The position numbers and the translations under genes were made by a program. A model generated the notes under the pieces. It did no database searches and was not told the DNA's origin. It worked only from the letters and a program-made list of their open reading frames with translations. This document shows positions 1-9,600 of a stretch of DNA of 64,000 nucleotides, one piece after another; the first letter of the stretch is position 1; each line of letters begins with the position of its first letter. This stretch comes from Paracoccaceae bacterium. Its GTDB lineage: Bacteria > Pseudomonadota > Alphaproteobacteria > Rhodobacterales > Rhodobacteraceae. The stretch is from positions 1 through 64,000 of the forward strand of contig JANQRE010000040.1 of the NCBI GenBank assembly GCA_028284705.1. Direction: 5' to 3'.

Positions 1-6
1 CCACCC

Positions 7-1101
7 TTACAGCTCATAGACCCTCGGGCCGTCTTCCTCTTCCTTCAGCACCTGTTCGAACGCATGGATCGCGCGCTCCAATTGCTTCTTCGGCAGCGAG
101 GCATAGTCCAGCTTCGAGCGAATGCGGCACTCCCCGACACGGGCTGTGATCTTCGTCTTACCAACGTGGAACTCGAACTTCTGGCGCGCTGAAGGGGCCG
201 GGCGTTTGCGGGCGGTTGTCGGGCCTGCGCCCCCCTGCCCCACCTTGGTCAGCTCTCCGAGGATGTCGTTCTGCTCCTCCACCGACGCCGCCAGCCGCAA
301 GCGCTCGTAGAAACTCGGAACAACCGTCAGGTCGTTGCGCACGCCACGGGCCGCGGCGACGCCCAGGTTCCGACTGATCTCCTTGGGCCATTTCAGCGCC
401 CCTTCGAAATACCTCAGAAGGGTCACAAAGGCCCGAATGTTGGAGCGCTTTTGCTTGTGCAGGTTCCCATACAGCCGCAGCACGAGGTCTTCGGGATCGC
501 TCTGTTCCACCCGCTCATCTTCCGACGCCGTGATCGCCACCTGCGCCATCTCCGCGAAAGTCAGGTCTTCGCGCACCACGTTCTCTTCGACCATGTCGAG
601 ATACCGCGACAGATGCTCCTCCTCACCCTCATCGACACGGGCGACAATCGCACCAAAGCTTTCCTCGTCCCCGGTCTCGCTCAGAAGCTGTCTCAGCGCC
701 GTCAGCCGCCGCCAGCCCTTCTTGAGCTGTAGCCGCCCGTCAGCGCCGCGGTAAAGCTCCACAGGCTCCTTCTGGCCGCGGGTACGGATGGAGGATTTCA
801 GCTCCTCCATCTCATCGGCCTCGGCGACCTTCTCCAGATCGATGCGATCGCGCGGTAATTCGTCAGTGTGGACTTGATCCAGCTTCACCTTACGCAGAAC
901 CAACCCGTCTTCCACCGCAGCGCGATACTCCCGAGCGTCCGCGGCGTTCTGGCGGCGTTGCTCCACCTTGGCTTCTGTGGCTTCCGTGAGGCTCTCAGCC
1001 GTCTCCCTGACCGCGGCACCCATCGGCCCGACGGACCGTTGGCGCGGCGTCACCGATTTTGTCTCTAAGGGTTCAAACCCGAATTTGTTCTTTGAGGGCA
1101 T
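7..1101 (-). CDS. parB: ParB-family plasmid partition protein
   Basis: ParB-type centromere-binding protein (364 aa) expected to work with the adjacent ParA in segregating this replicon. A ParB/Sulfiredoxin-like N-terminal domain spans roughly residues 70-180: a 'KLDQV' start, an RTRGQKEPVEL segment that resembles the ParB box II (G-Q-x-x-P), and a 'GWRRLTALRQL' stretch resembling GxRRxxA. A helical DNA-binding region with an 'EENVVREDLTFAEMAQ' motif follows. The ATG at 1101 is preferred over an upstream in-frame start because it lies one base after the parA stop, which fits a coupled parA-parB operon; the upstream extension is Arg/Ser-rich and overlaps parA. The product is longer than some plasmid ParBs but within the range of alphaproteobacterial RepB/ParB. 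Function by family; specificity unknown. Confidence 0.9.
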   Translation of the reverse strand: MPSKNKFGFEPLETKSVTPRQRSVGPMGAAVRETAESLTEATEAKVEQRRQNAADAREYRAAVEDGLVLRKVKLDQVHTDELPRDRIDLEKVAEADEMEELKSSIRTRGQKEPVELYRGADGRLQLKKGWRRLTALRQLLSETGDEESFGAIVARVDEGEEEHLSRYLDMVEENVVREDLTFAEMAQVAITASEDERVEQSDPEDLVLRLYGNLHKQKRSNIRAFVTLLRYFEGALKWPKEISRNLGVAAARGVRNDLTVVPSFYERLRLAASVEEQNDILGELTKVGQGGAGPTTARKRPAPSARQKFEFHVGKTKITARVGECRIRSKLDYASLPKKQLERAIHAFEQVLKEEEDGPRVYEL

Positions 1102-1102
1102 C

Positions 1103-2410
1103 TCAAGCGACCTCCTGCTCGTTTTGCTGTTGGATCCAGGCGCGCAGCACCGTCTCCTTGAATTCGTCATAGGCGCGGTCAAAGCTCTGCCGCGCCCGCT
1201 TCCAGGTCTCCCGCGTCATGTCGCGATAATCCTGTTCATAGATCGACATCTGGAACCGCCCCGATTGTTCAACGGCGCGGGTCATCTCGATCGCGTGCTG
1301 GCAGACATCGGCACCAAAGACATTGCGGAAGGCGTCCATCATAGCCTGATGCAGCGGGTTGTTGCTCTCATAGCGGGTCATCAGAACGCGGATATCGGCG
1401 AAGGTCTTGGGCAGCATCAGACCGGCATCGACGGCGAGACCTGCGAAGCCTTCCGAGATGTCCTGCATCGCATCCCCCAACTGGCCCAGATAGCTCGTCG
1501 TGGAGTCATATTCCCAGTAGCCGGGGCCGGAGGGGATGTAGAGGATATCCGCTGCAAATGCGGCGTTCAAGGATTGGTAACCAATCGCCGGCGGGCAGTC
1601 GAAGATGATCAGGTCATATTGATCATCCGGCAGTTCCTCGAGATAGCGCGCGACGCAGCCAAAGAAGGTCCAGGCCTTGTGCAACGCGCGGTATTGCGCC
1701 GAGGCGAATTCCACGAAGGCGGAGTTGGCGCAGGACGGGATGATATCGATGGTCGGCCAGCAAGTGGGCTGGATGAAATCGGGGGCTCGCTGCGATCCGA
1801 TGGAGCGTACATCTTCGGGCAGTTCATCAGAGGACGGGTAGGGACAGTCGTTGGGGTCATCGTAGCTATCGGCAATCCGATCCGCCTCACGGCACAGGTC
1901 ACGGCACATTATGCCCCAGACCGTATTCCACTCTTTCACTTCCGCGAGCCCCATCGAATGGGTTAGGGTCGCTTGCGGATCAAAATCGATACACAGCACC
2001 CGGTAGCCATCCAAAGCTGCGGCATTGGCCAGGTGCTGGGCGACGACGGTCTTGCCGACCCCGCCCTTGAAGTTCGACACTGCCACCCGCAGCGCCCGCC
2101 CGCGGGGGCGTTCCGGCAGAAGGGATCTTCCCCGCAGACGAATGCGCCGCCGCAGCTCGTTGATCTCATCCAGCGAGAACCAGCGCTGCCGTCCGTCTGG
2201 TTCCACCACACCCTGGGGCAGGGAGGGATCGTCCGCCAGTTTCTTGCGCAACGTGTCGGCCTGCACATCCAGAATGAACGTGCTGATCTCCCAGATCGAG
2301 AAGGGACGGAGGGTCTTCACTTCCTCCGGTGAAAAGGTCGCGCGCCGCACGGCGGCCTGCTGGGCCAGGCTGCGCTCGTTCATGGCCTGTAAATCGCGAT
2401 GATCTCTCAT
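1103..2410 (-). CDS. parA: ParA-family partition ATPase with N-terminal HTH extension
   Basis: Walker-type ParA ATPase (435 aa) for plasmid partition. The deviant Walker A 'NFKGGVGKT' lies near residue 113-121, followed by 'CIDFDPQAT' and a Walker B 'YDLIIFDCPP'. The first ~100 residues form a MerR/HTH-like region ('LPQGVVEPDGRQRWFSLDEI'), typical of large type Ia ParA proteins that also repress their own promoter, so autoregulation from the region upstream is likely. Translation probably begins at the ATG at 2410; an upstream in-frame start would add about 30 residues unlike the family. Divergent from the replicase across a 426-bp region holding iterons and an inverted repeat, the usual design of Rhodobacterales DnaA-like replicons. 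Start site is the least certain part. Confidence 0.92.
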   Translation of the reverse strand: MRDHRDLQAMNERSLAQQAAVRRATFSPEEVKTLRPFSIWEISTFILDVQADTLRKKLADDPSLPQGVVEPDGRQRWFSLDEINELRRRIRLRGRSLLPERPRGRALRVAVSNFKGGVGKTVVAQHLANAAALDGYRVLCIDFDPQATLTHSMGLAEVKEWNTVWGIMCRDLCREADRIADSYDDPNDCPYPSSDELPEDVRSIGSQRAPDFIQPTCWPTIDIIPSCANSAFVEFASAQYRALHKAWTFFGCVARYLEELPDDQYDLIIFDCPPAIGYQSLNAAFAADILYIPSGPGYWEYDSTTSYLGQLGDAMQDISEGFAGLAVDAGLMLPKTFADIRVLMTRYESNNPLHQAMMDAFRNVFGADVCQHAIEMTRAVEQSGRFQMSIYEQDYRDMTRETWKRARQSFDRAYDEFKETVLRAWIQQQNEQEVA

Positions 2411-2444
2411 TTTGTGAGTTTCTCTTGTTTTTGATCTGCAAATC

Positions 2445-2695
2445 CGGAATAACGGGATTTGAGCGATTTTGCAAAATAGAAGTTCTGGGGCCGTGCGCAT
2501 GAGCGAATCGGGCCGCTGTCAAAACCGGGAGTCGTGGACCCAGATTTAGACTCTTATTTGGTGACAGCGACGCTCCCGATCACAAAATAGGGTGACACGA
2601 AACGCCGGATGTGGTGACATCATAGTGTCACCCTTCACCAATAGACCTCTTTTTCTTTTGATTTCAGGATTTGGACCGCTTTTCCCGTTATTCCG
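2445..2695. repeat. 13-bp perfect inverted repeat flanking the origin region
   Basis: CGGAATAACGGGA at 2445-2457 is repeated as its exact reverse complement TCCCGTTATTCCG at 2683-2695. One arm lies about 35 bp upstream of the parA start and the other upstream of the replicase, with the iterons between them. Candidate parS pair or ParA/Rep operator; binding protein not determinable from sequence. Confidence 0.6.
2560..2632. repeat. GGTGACA iteron-like repeats (three direct, one inverted)
   Basis: GGTGACA occurs at 2560-2566, 2591-2597 and 2613-2619 on the plus strand and as TGTCACC at 2626-2632. The last two face each other around CATCATAG, forming a short palindrome. Four copies in 73 bp, directly upstream of the replicase, are best read as replicase-binding iterons or operators. 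Confidence 0.65.
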
Positions 2696-2836
2696 AGAAG
2701 ATTGACAAAGTTCGGGATTTCGCGTTGTCTCTCAGCCAATGAGAAGAATCGGTCCGAGGCAGAAAACTGCCCGGATCATAGCAGGCAGACGTCAAGCGAA
2801 ACAAACGCTTACGCGAGACAGGCACAGGGCGGACCC

Positions 2837-3520
2837 ATGTCACAAGAGACGCAGGCTCAGCGTCTGGTCGGACCGAATTCAGCGGTCCTGAAATATGACC
2901 TCCTGACAGCGCTCCTGCTGATCGGGTTTCATGGCAAACCCTTGGCGCAAGTCAGTGCGACGCGACTGTCACTGCTTCTCACCGCACGCTACAACTGGAA
3001 GACCGATCAGGTGAGTATCGGGCAGGCCGAACTGGCAAAGCTCTGGTGCGTGACCCCCCGAACCGTGAAGCGTGAAGTGAAGCGGTTGATCGAAACCGGC
3101 TGGCTGATCTGCATTCGACCTGGCGTGAAGGGCAGGGTGGCACGGTATCGGTTGGGGCAGGGCAGCGTCTTCGAAGTCAGTCGCCCCTTTTGGCCGATGG
3201 TTGGCCACGACTATGTCGAGCGCATGGAGGCGCTGGCGGGTCGGGCTGAAAGCAAGTTGATCCGGGTGGATTTCGTGCGGAAGGCGCCCGAAACAGCGGG
3301 TCTTGATCCGCTCATCGCGCGGCTGAAAGACCTGCGACCTGACCTGTTCGAGACCTGGTTTGCGCAGTTCACGGTCCTGGCACCAGAGGGTGATGTGTTA
3401 ACGCTGTGCGCCCCAAATACGTTTATTGCCCGCTATGTGGAAACACACTTTTCACCGGTGGTTCAGGCGGCGGTTTTGGAGATATACCGGCGACCCATGA
3501 CCCTGAGGTTTGGTGTATAG
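2837..3520 (+). CDS. DnaA-like plasmid replicase (DnaA N-terminal-domain protein)
   Basis: Probable replication initiator (227 aa). The first ~100 residues hold a winged-helix-like region ('WCVTPRTVKREVKRLIETGW') that could bind the iterons. The last ~75 residues match the N-terminal domain I of DnaA ('FETWFAQFTVL ... LCAPNTFIARYVETHF'), the DnaB- and partner-contacting part, while the AAA+ and duplex-binding domains of true DnaA are absent. This combination, divergent from parAB, is the replicase type called DnaA-like in Rhodobacterales plasmids. The ATG at 2837 is chosen because homology begins there; a TTG at 2702 gives a 45-residue low-complexity extension. Determines copy control and compatibility group; the group cannot be named here. 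Confidence 0.85.
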   Translation: MSQETQAQRLVGPNSAVLKYDLLTALLLIGFHGKPLAQVSATRLSLLLTARYNWKTDQVSIGQAELAKLWCVTPRTVKREVKRLIETGWLICIRPGVKGRVARYRLGQGSVFEVSRPFWPMVGHDYVERMEALAGRAESKLIRVDFVRKAPETAGLDPLIARLKDLRPDLFETWFAQFTVLAPEGDVLTLCAPNTFIARYVETHFSPVVQAAVLEIYRRPMTLRFGV

Positions 3521-3682
3521 CTATATAAGGCATTGAAAAATATAAATTTTTTTTGGCCTGTGGCGCGCCGCCAACACCGTGTCTCGGAAATGTCCGCTTT
3601 ACGGCAGATTTCCGCCTAAGTGTTGATCGCGCCTCACGAATATGCGACCGATTGTTAACTGTTTTTCGCGGAGTGTTTTTCT

Positions 3683-6600
3683 ATGGCTCGCTTGTCCGTT
3701 GCTGGTCCCAAACTTTCAGATGGTGCAGGGCTTAAAAACAGTACCTCCTACATTGCGATCATGCTGGCCGCGGCGATCGCGGTTTTGGGCGCTGGCGAGG
3801 TGCATGCTCAGGCGAATATCGAATGGGATATCGATGACACTGCTGGCGGTGGAGTGCAGTCCGGCGATGGGGATTGGAACACTGCGGGTGGATTTACCGG
3901 AAATTGGACGGAAGATGGCGGAGCATCGAACCAACCATTCGTGAATGGCGACAACGTAACGTTCGGCGGCACCGGGCCCTACACGGTCACGATTGACTCC
4001 GGGCCAGTTGATCCCGGGAGCGTCACCTTTGATGCGAACGGTGTTGTTGTCGCAGGTGCGACAGCCGCTGATACGCTGACCAATCCAGGAACAATTACGG
4101 TCAATGGCGGGAACACAGCGACGATCTCAGCCAATATCGATTCTGCATCGATCGTCACGGGTGGTTCAGGTACGCTGAACCTGACGGGGACAAACAATGC
4201 AACCGACCTGGACGTCAACAACTCCGCAGTCATTTTGGGCTCCGCGGGCGCTTTCACAGGCGGTGGATTTATCAATGTCGGCAACGGTTCGCTGGATCTT
4301 GGCGGAACCTCTCAGTCGGTCAACACGCTGATCGGGCAGAACGCGACGATCACAAACGGCACGATCACAAACAACAATAACTTTCAGCTCCAAAACGCGA
4401 ATGTGGGAGCTGTCCTTCAGGGGAACGGCGGAATTAGCATTGTTGGCAACGGTACCGTCACGCTGTCGGGCGTGAACACGCTTACGGGCGCAATCGCGAT
4501 CGACAACAATGAGACACTTGCCGTCAGCGGCAGCATTCAAAATGTGAGCGGCATCACAATTAATGCTGGTGGCGCGTTGGCGTTGTCGAATGGCGACGCG
4601 ATTTCCGACACGCTGAGCATCGTCAATAACGGTACGATCCAGCTATCGACTGCAGGCGAAACCATCGGCTCGGCTTACGGCACGGGCAATATCGAACTCA
4701 ACGATCAGAACCTGACTGTTGCGGATGGGACAACGGGTGACGTCCAAGGTGTGATTTCCGGAACCGGGAATTTCGAAAAGACTGGCGCTGGCACCACTAC
4801 ATTGTCCGGCGCCAATACAATGACGGGCACGATCAGCAATAGTGGAGCGGGCCAGATTGATCTGACGGGAAGCACTGCTGGCAACGTTGAGAACTCCTCG
4901 AACGGTGTATTCAACATATCCGGGAATGTTGGCGGGAACGCGACCAACAGCGGCACTGGGCCGATGAGCAACTCGGCGACGATCACCGGTAATGTCGTGA
5001 ATAGCGGCGGCGGGATATTCACCAACACCGGCACAATAACAGGGACGACAAATAACAGTTCGGGAACCTTCCGGCACGGTACGGGCGCGGCCGCCTATGC
5101 GAATACGATCTCCAATGCTGGTACATTTGAGCTGCAAGCGGATGCCACGATCAACAACACGTTCACCAACACTGGCACGCTTCAGACCGATGGGACGGCG
5201 CGCATCCTGACGATCGGAGCTGGCGGCAATCTGGTGAATTCGGGCACGTTGGACGGCACAGCAGCGGCTCTGACGATCCAGGGTGAAGAATTCACGGCGC
5301 AGGTCGGCAGCACGATTGCCGGGACAGTCAATTTCAACGTGAACACGCTCACGACATTCGTGAACAATACGCTGACGGGCAACCAGACTTTCAACTACAA
5401 CAACAATGCCACGACGACGATTGTTGGTGACACCAATTTCAACGATGCCACGAACAACAATGTCAACAATGGCGATGGTACGAATAACGGAACGCTTTTG
5501 GTTTCCGGCGGAGACCTCACTGTCGGTGGGACCCTGACCAACAATACAGGTTCGACGATTACCATTGGCGACGGTGGCGGAACTGCGCGCACAGTGAACG
5601 CAGACACGATCACCAATAACGGCACCATCAATGTCAATGATGGATCGACGCTGAACGGCACCGGCAACACGCTCAACAACAACATGCTGATCAATGTCGC
5701 CGATGGCGGCACCGTTTCGGATGCGGGGAACATCAACAACAACGCAGGTGGTACGATTGCGTTCGCTGGCGGCGGAACGCTGAATGCCGACACTGACGAT
5801 TCCGGTGACACGCTGGAGAACGCGGGCACGATCAGCTCGGCCGGGACAGGCAGCACGGTCACGATTGGCAATGGCGTCACGGATGTTCTGAACAACAATT
5901 CAGGTGGCACGCTGACCATCGGCGCCACCGATACCTGGACCGGAACGGCTCTGACCATCAACAACACCGGGGCTGCAGGCGCCGGGAACGAGGCGACTAT
6001 CACCGTCGGCGCAGGATCGACACTGAATGCCAATCTTGTGGTCAATAACGCGAATGGTGTCATCACAAATGACGGTACGATTACAGCCGTCCTGACCAAT
6101 AATGGTGGCTCCATTGATATGAACAATGGATCCAGCCAGGGTGGCGGGAATTTCTCGAACAGCAGCGGCACGGTGACTGTGTCGGGCACGGTCACGACCG
6201 GAACGGGCGGCTTTGTCTATGCCAACTCGGGCACGACCACGGTGAATGCAGGCGCCGATTGGACATCGACCGGCGGCTTCTCGCAGAACAACGGTACGTT
6301 CACCAACGATGGTACGATGACCGGGGCGATGAACCTCAACGGCGGTACATTTGACAACAACAACCAGTTCAACGGCAGCGTCACGGTTCTGGCTACCAAC
6401 ACTGGCGACTTGGATAACTCCGGCACAATCACTGGCACGATCACGACGAATGCGGGCGCGACCGGAACGATCACCAACTCCGGCACAATTCAGGGCGCTG
6501 CCGGTATTCTTGTTGTTCAGTCCGGACAGACTCTGATCAACTCCGGCACGATTGCGCAGCAGACGACGAATGTCGGTACGATGAGCATTCTGGATGGTGC

Positions 6601-9600
6601 GAACTTTACCAATGCGAGCGTTTTGTCGAATAGCGGTACAGGAACCACAACTGTCGGAGATGGAATCGGGGGCGCTGACACTGTCACGATTGCCGGGAAT
6701 TTTGCCAACAGTTCCAGCGCGGCGACCGGTGTGATGATCCTGGCAGACACGACTGTCACCGCGACCGGAGGCTACACGAACAACGTCGCGGCAAATGAGT
6801 TTGAGAACAACGGGACGATGGAAGGCGGCGGCTTCATCGTCGCCGGTGGCACCTTTGACAACAATGGCACGTTCAATGGGAACGGGCTCACGTTGAGCGG
6901 TGCTGCGAACCTCGACAATTCCGGCATGATTAACTCTGACATAACAAACACCGATGGTGGGGCCACAGGGACGATCACGAATTCCGGTACGATCACGTTC
7001 GATACACCTGGGTTTTTCGTTGTTCAAAGCGGACAGACGTTTGAAAACTCGGGCACGATTGATGCCGTTGGCGGCAACATGAACATCACCAATACCGGGA
7101 CCGCCACGTTGCTCAATAACACCAACATTAGCGGCCAATATGCGCAGTCCTCAGGGTCGACGACGATTGGCGACGGGGTTACGGCGTCAACGATCACAAC
7201 CGGGACGTTTGCCCATCAAGGTGGAACAACTCAGATCACAAACAACGCGACGCTCGATGCAACCACAGGGTTCAGCACTGGCGCGGGCTCAGGCACCTTC
7301 ACCAACGACGGAACGCTGAACGGGTCTGGGGCCAATATCTTCGGCGGCACTTTTGAAAATAACGGCACCATCGATATGACCACCAGCGTGGTTGTCGGAT
7401 CCACGGTCGCAAACACGGCGGTGTTCAACAACAACGCCGGCGGCAACGTGGTGGATAACGTGACGGTCCGGAACGGTGCGACGCTCAACGCCAATGGCGG
7501 CTCTTTCGGCGGTGATGTGACGATTGTCCAGGACACCGGCAATGGTGCTGGCATCATGACCACCGGCAACAACACCACGTCCACGATCACCGGCACCTTG
7601 CTTCTTGAGAACAATGTGGGCCTGACGCTCGGTACTGGCTCGACGCTTCAGGCGGGTGTGATCACCAACAACGGCACGATTGCTATCGGCACCAACGCGA
7701 CGCTGCTGGGCACCAACAACACTCTGAACAACAACATGGCGATCAACGTTGCAGATGGCGGGACCGTCTCAGACAACGGTGACATCAACAACAATGCTGG
7801 CGGGACGATCACTTTCGCGGGCGACGGTACGCTGAATGCGGATGCGGACAACAATGGCGTGGGAGAGGTCAATAACGTCAACATCATCTCGTCCGACAAT
7901 GGTGGCAACAACACGATCACTTTGGGCGACGGGGTTGGAACCGACACAATTAACAACAATGCCGGTGGTCAGCTGACGATTGGCGACACCGACACCTGGA
8001 CCGGCACGGCTGTCACGCTGAACAATGGCGGGGCAGGGGCGACGGTCACGGTCGGCACCGGATCGACACTGACGGTCAACTCGCTGAACAACAACGCGAA
8101 CGGCACATTGACGGTGAACGGCACCGTGAATGCGACGAACCCGATTTTGAACGTCTCGACCATCACTGTGAACGGAACGGGGAGTATCACGGCTGACATC
8201 ACCAATACCTCCGGCACGGTGAGCAGCTCTGGTGCGCTTGCCAATGTGGCGAACAACGGTACCGGATCGGTCACAATTTCCGGTGGCACCTTCACGGCGG
8301 TGAACAATGCTGGCACGGCGACCGTCGCGATCACGGGAGACGCGGCCGGTAACATCAACAACACATCGACCTCTGCAACAGCGGTCACCGTCAACAACGG
8401 TGTCACCCTGACCGGCAATATTGATCACGATGCGGGCACCGCGACGATCAACGGCACCGTCATGGGCAACCTCGACAATGCGGCGACCGCCGATGTCGCC
8501 GCCACGGGCTCTGTCACGGGGACATTCACAAACTCCGCAACTGCGTCCAACGCAGGCACCGTGGGTGACATTGCCAACACAGGTGGCACATTCACCAACA
8601 CGGGCACCATCACCAATGGCGGCACGATTACTGGCGGCACGGTGAACAACAACGCACCGGGCAGTATTGGTGGCACGACGACCCTGAACGGAGCGACGGC
8701 AATGCTAAGCTCCACCGGCACGGTGGGCGCGATCACCAACACCGATGGTACCGTGAATATCAACGGCGGGAACGCGGGTGCGATCACCAACAACGATGCT
8801 CTCTTCACAGGTGGTACCATCGCCTCGATCCTGAACCAGGGCACCGGCACCGTGGCGGTGAATGCGCCGACGACCGTGTCTGGCACATTCGTGAACAACT
8901 CGACCTCGGCAACGGCGGTCACGGTGAGTGCGGGCAACACGTTGACCGTCGCGCTGCTGGACACCAATGCGGGGACGACGACGATTGACGGCACTGTGAC
9001 AGGTTCGGTCGACAATGCCGCGACGACCGACGTGTCCGCGACCGGCTCTGTCTCCGGCACGTTCACCAACTCTGGCGGTACCGGCACGAATGCGGGCACC
9101 GTGGGTGCGGCGAGCGTGACGGGCGGAACCCTGGACAACAACGGAACCGTCACCACGACGGCTACGGTCACGGGCGGCACGCTGAACAACAACGCCGCGG
9201 GCACTGTGACCGGAAATACGACCATCAATGGCGCCGCCGCTTTGGTGAACAACCTCGGCAATTTGTCGACCGGTGGTACGACGACCGTGACCAACGGCAC
9301 CCTAAACGCCAATGGCGGTGCGGTCGGTGCCGTGAATAACGCAGCAAACCTGAATGTCGCTGCGGGGAATGTTGGCGCGGTGACGAACTCCGGTACGATG
9401 ACGACGACCGGCGGCACGATCGCGTCAGTTCAGAACAACGGCACCGGTACGGTTGCGGTCAATGCCAACACGACGGTCACGGGCAATGTGGTGAACGACT
9501 CCACGTCGGCGACCGCTGTGACAATCGCAGCCGGTCAAACGCTGACCGCGCCACTGTTGGACAACAATGCTGGGACCGCGACCATCAACGGCGCACTGAC

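Larger units (their letters stand above)
2411..2836. other. Putative replication origin / partition control region
   Basis: Non-coding 426 bp between the divergent parA and replicase genes. It contains three direct GGTGACA copies (2560-2566, 2591-2597, 2613-2619) and one inverted TGTCACC (2626-2632), an AT-rich stretch around 2640-2665, and a perfect 13-bp inverted repeat at 2445-2457 and 2683-2695. Iterons beside a replicase plus an AT-rich patch suggest the origin; the outer repeats may be parS or ParA operator sites. Assignment is by position and repeats only. A TTG start at 2702 would extend the replicase into this region, but it has no clear ribosome-binding site. Confidence 0.6.

Noticed and set aside
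2702-2836. N-terminal extension of the replicase from a TTG start
   Set aside because: Low-complexity sequence, no clear ribosome site, and it would run into the origin-like region; homology begins at the ATG at 2837.
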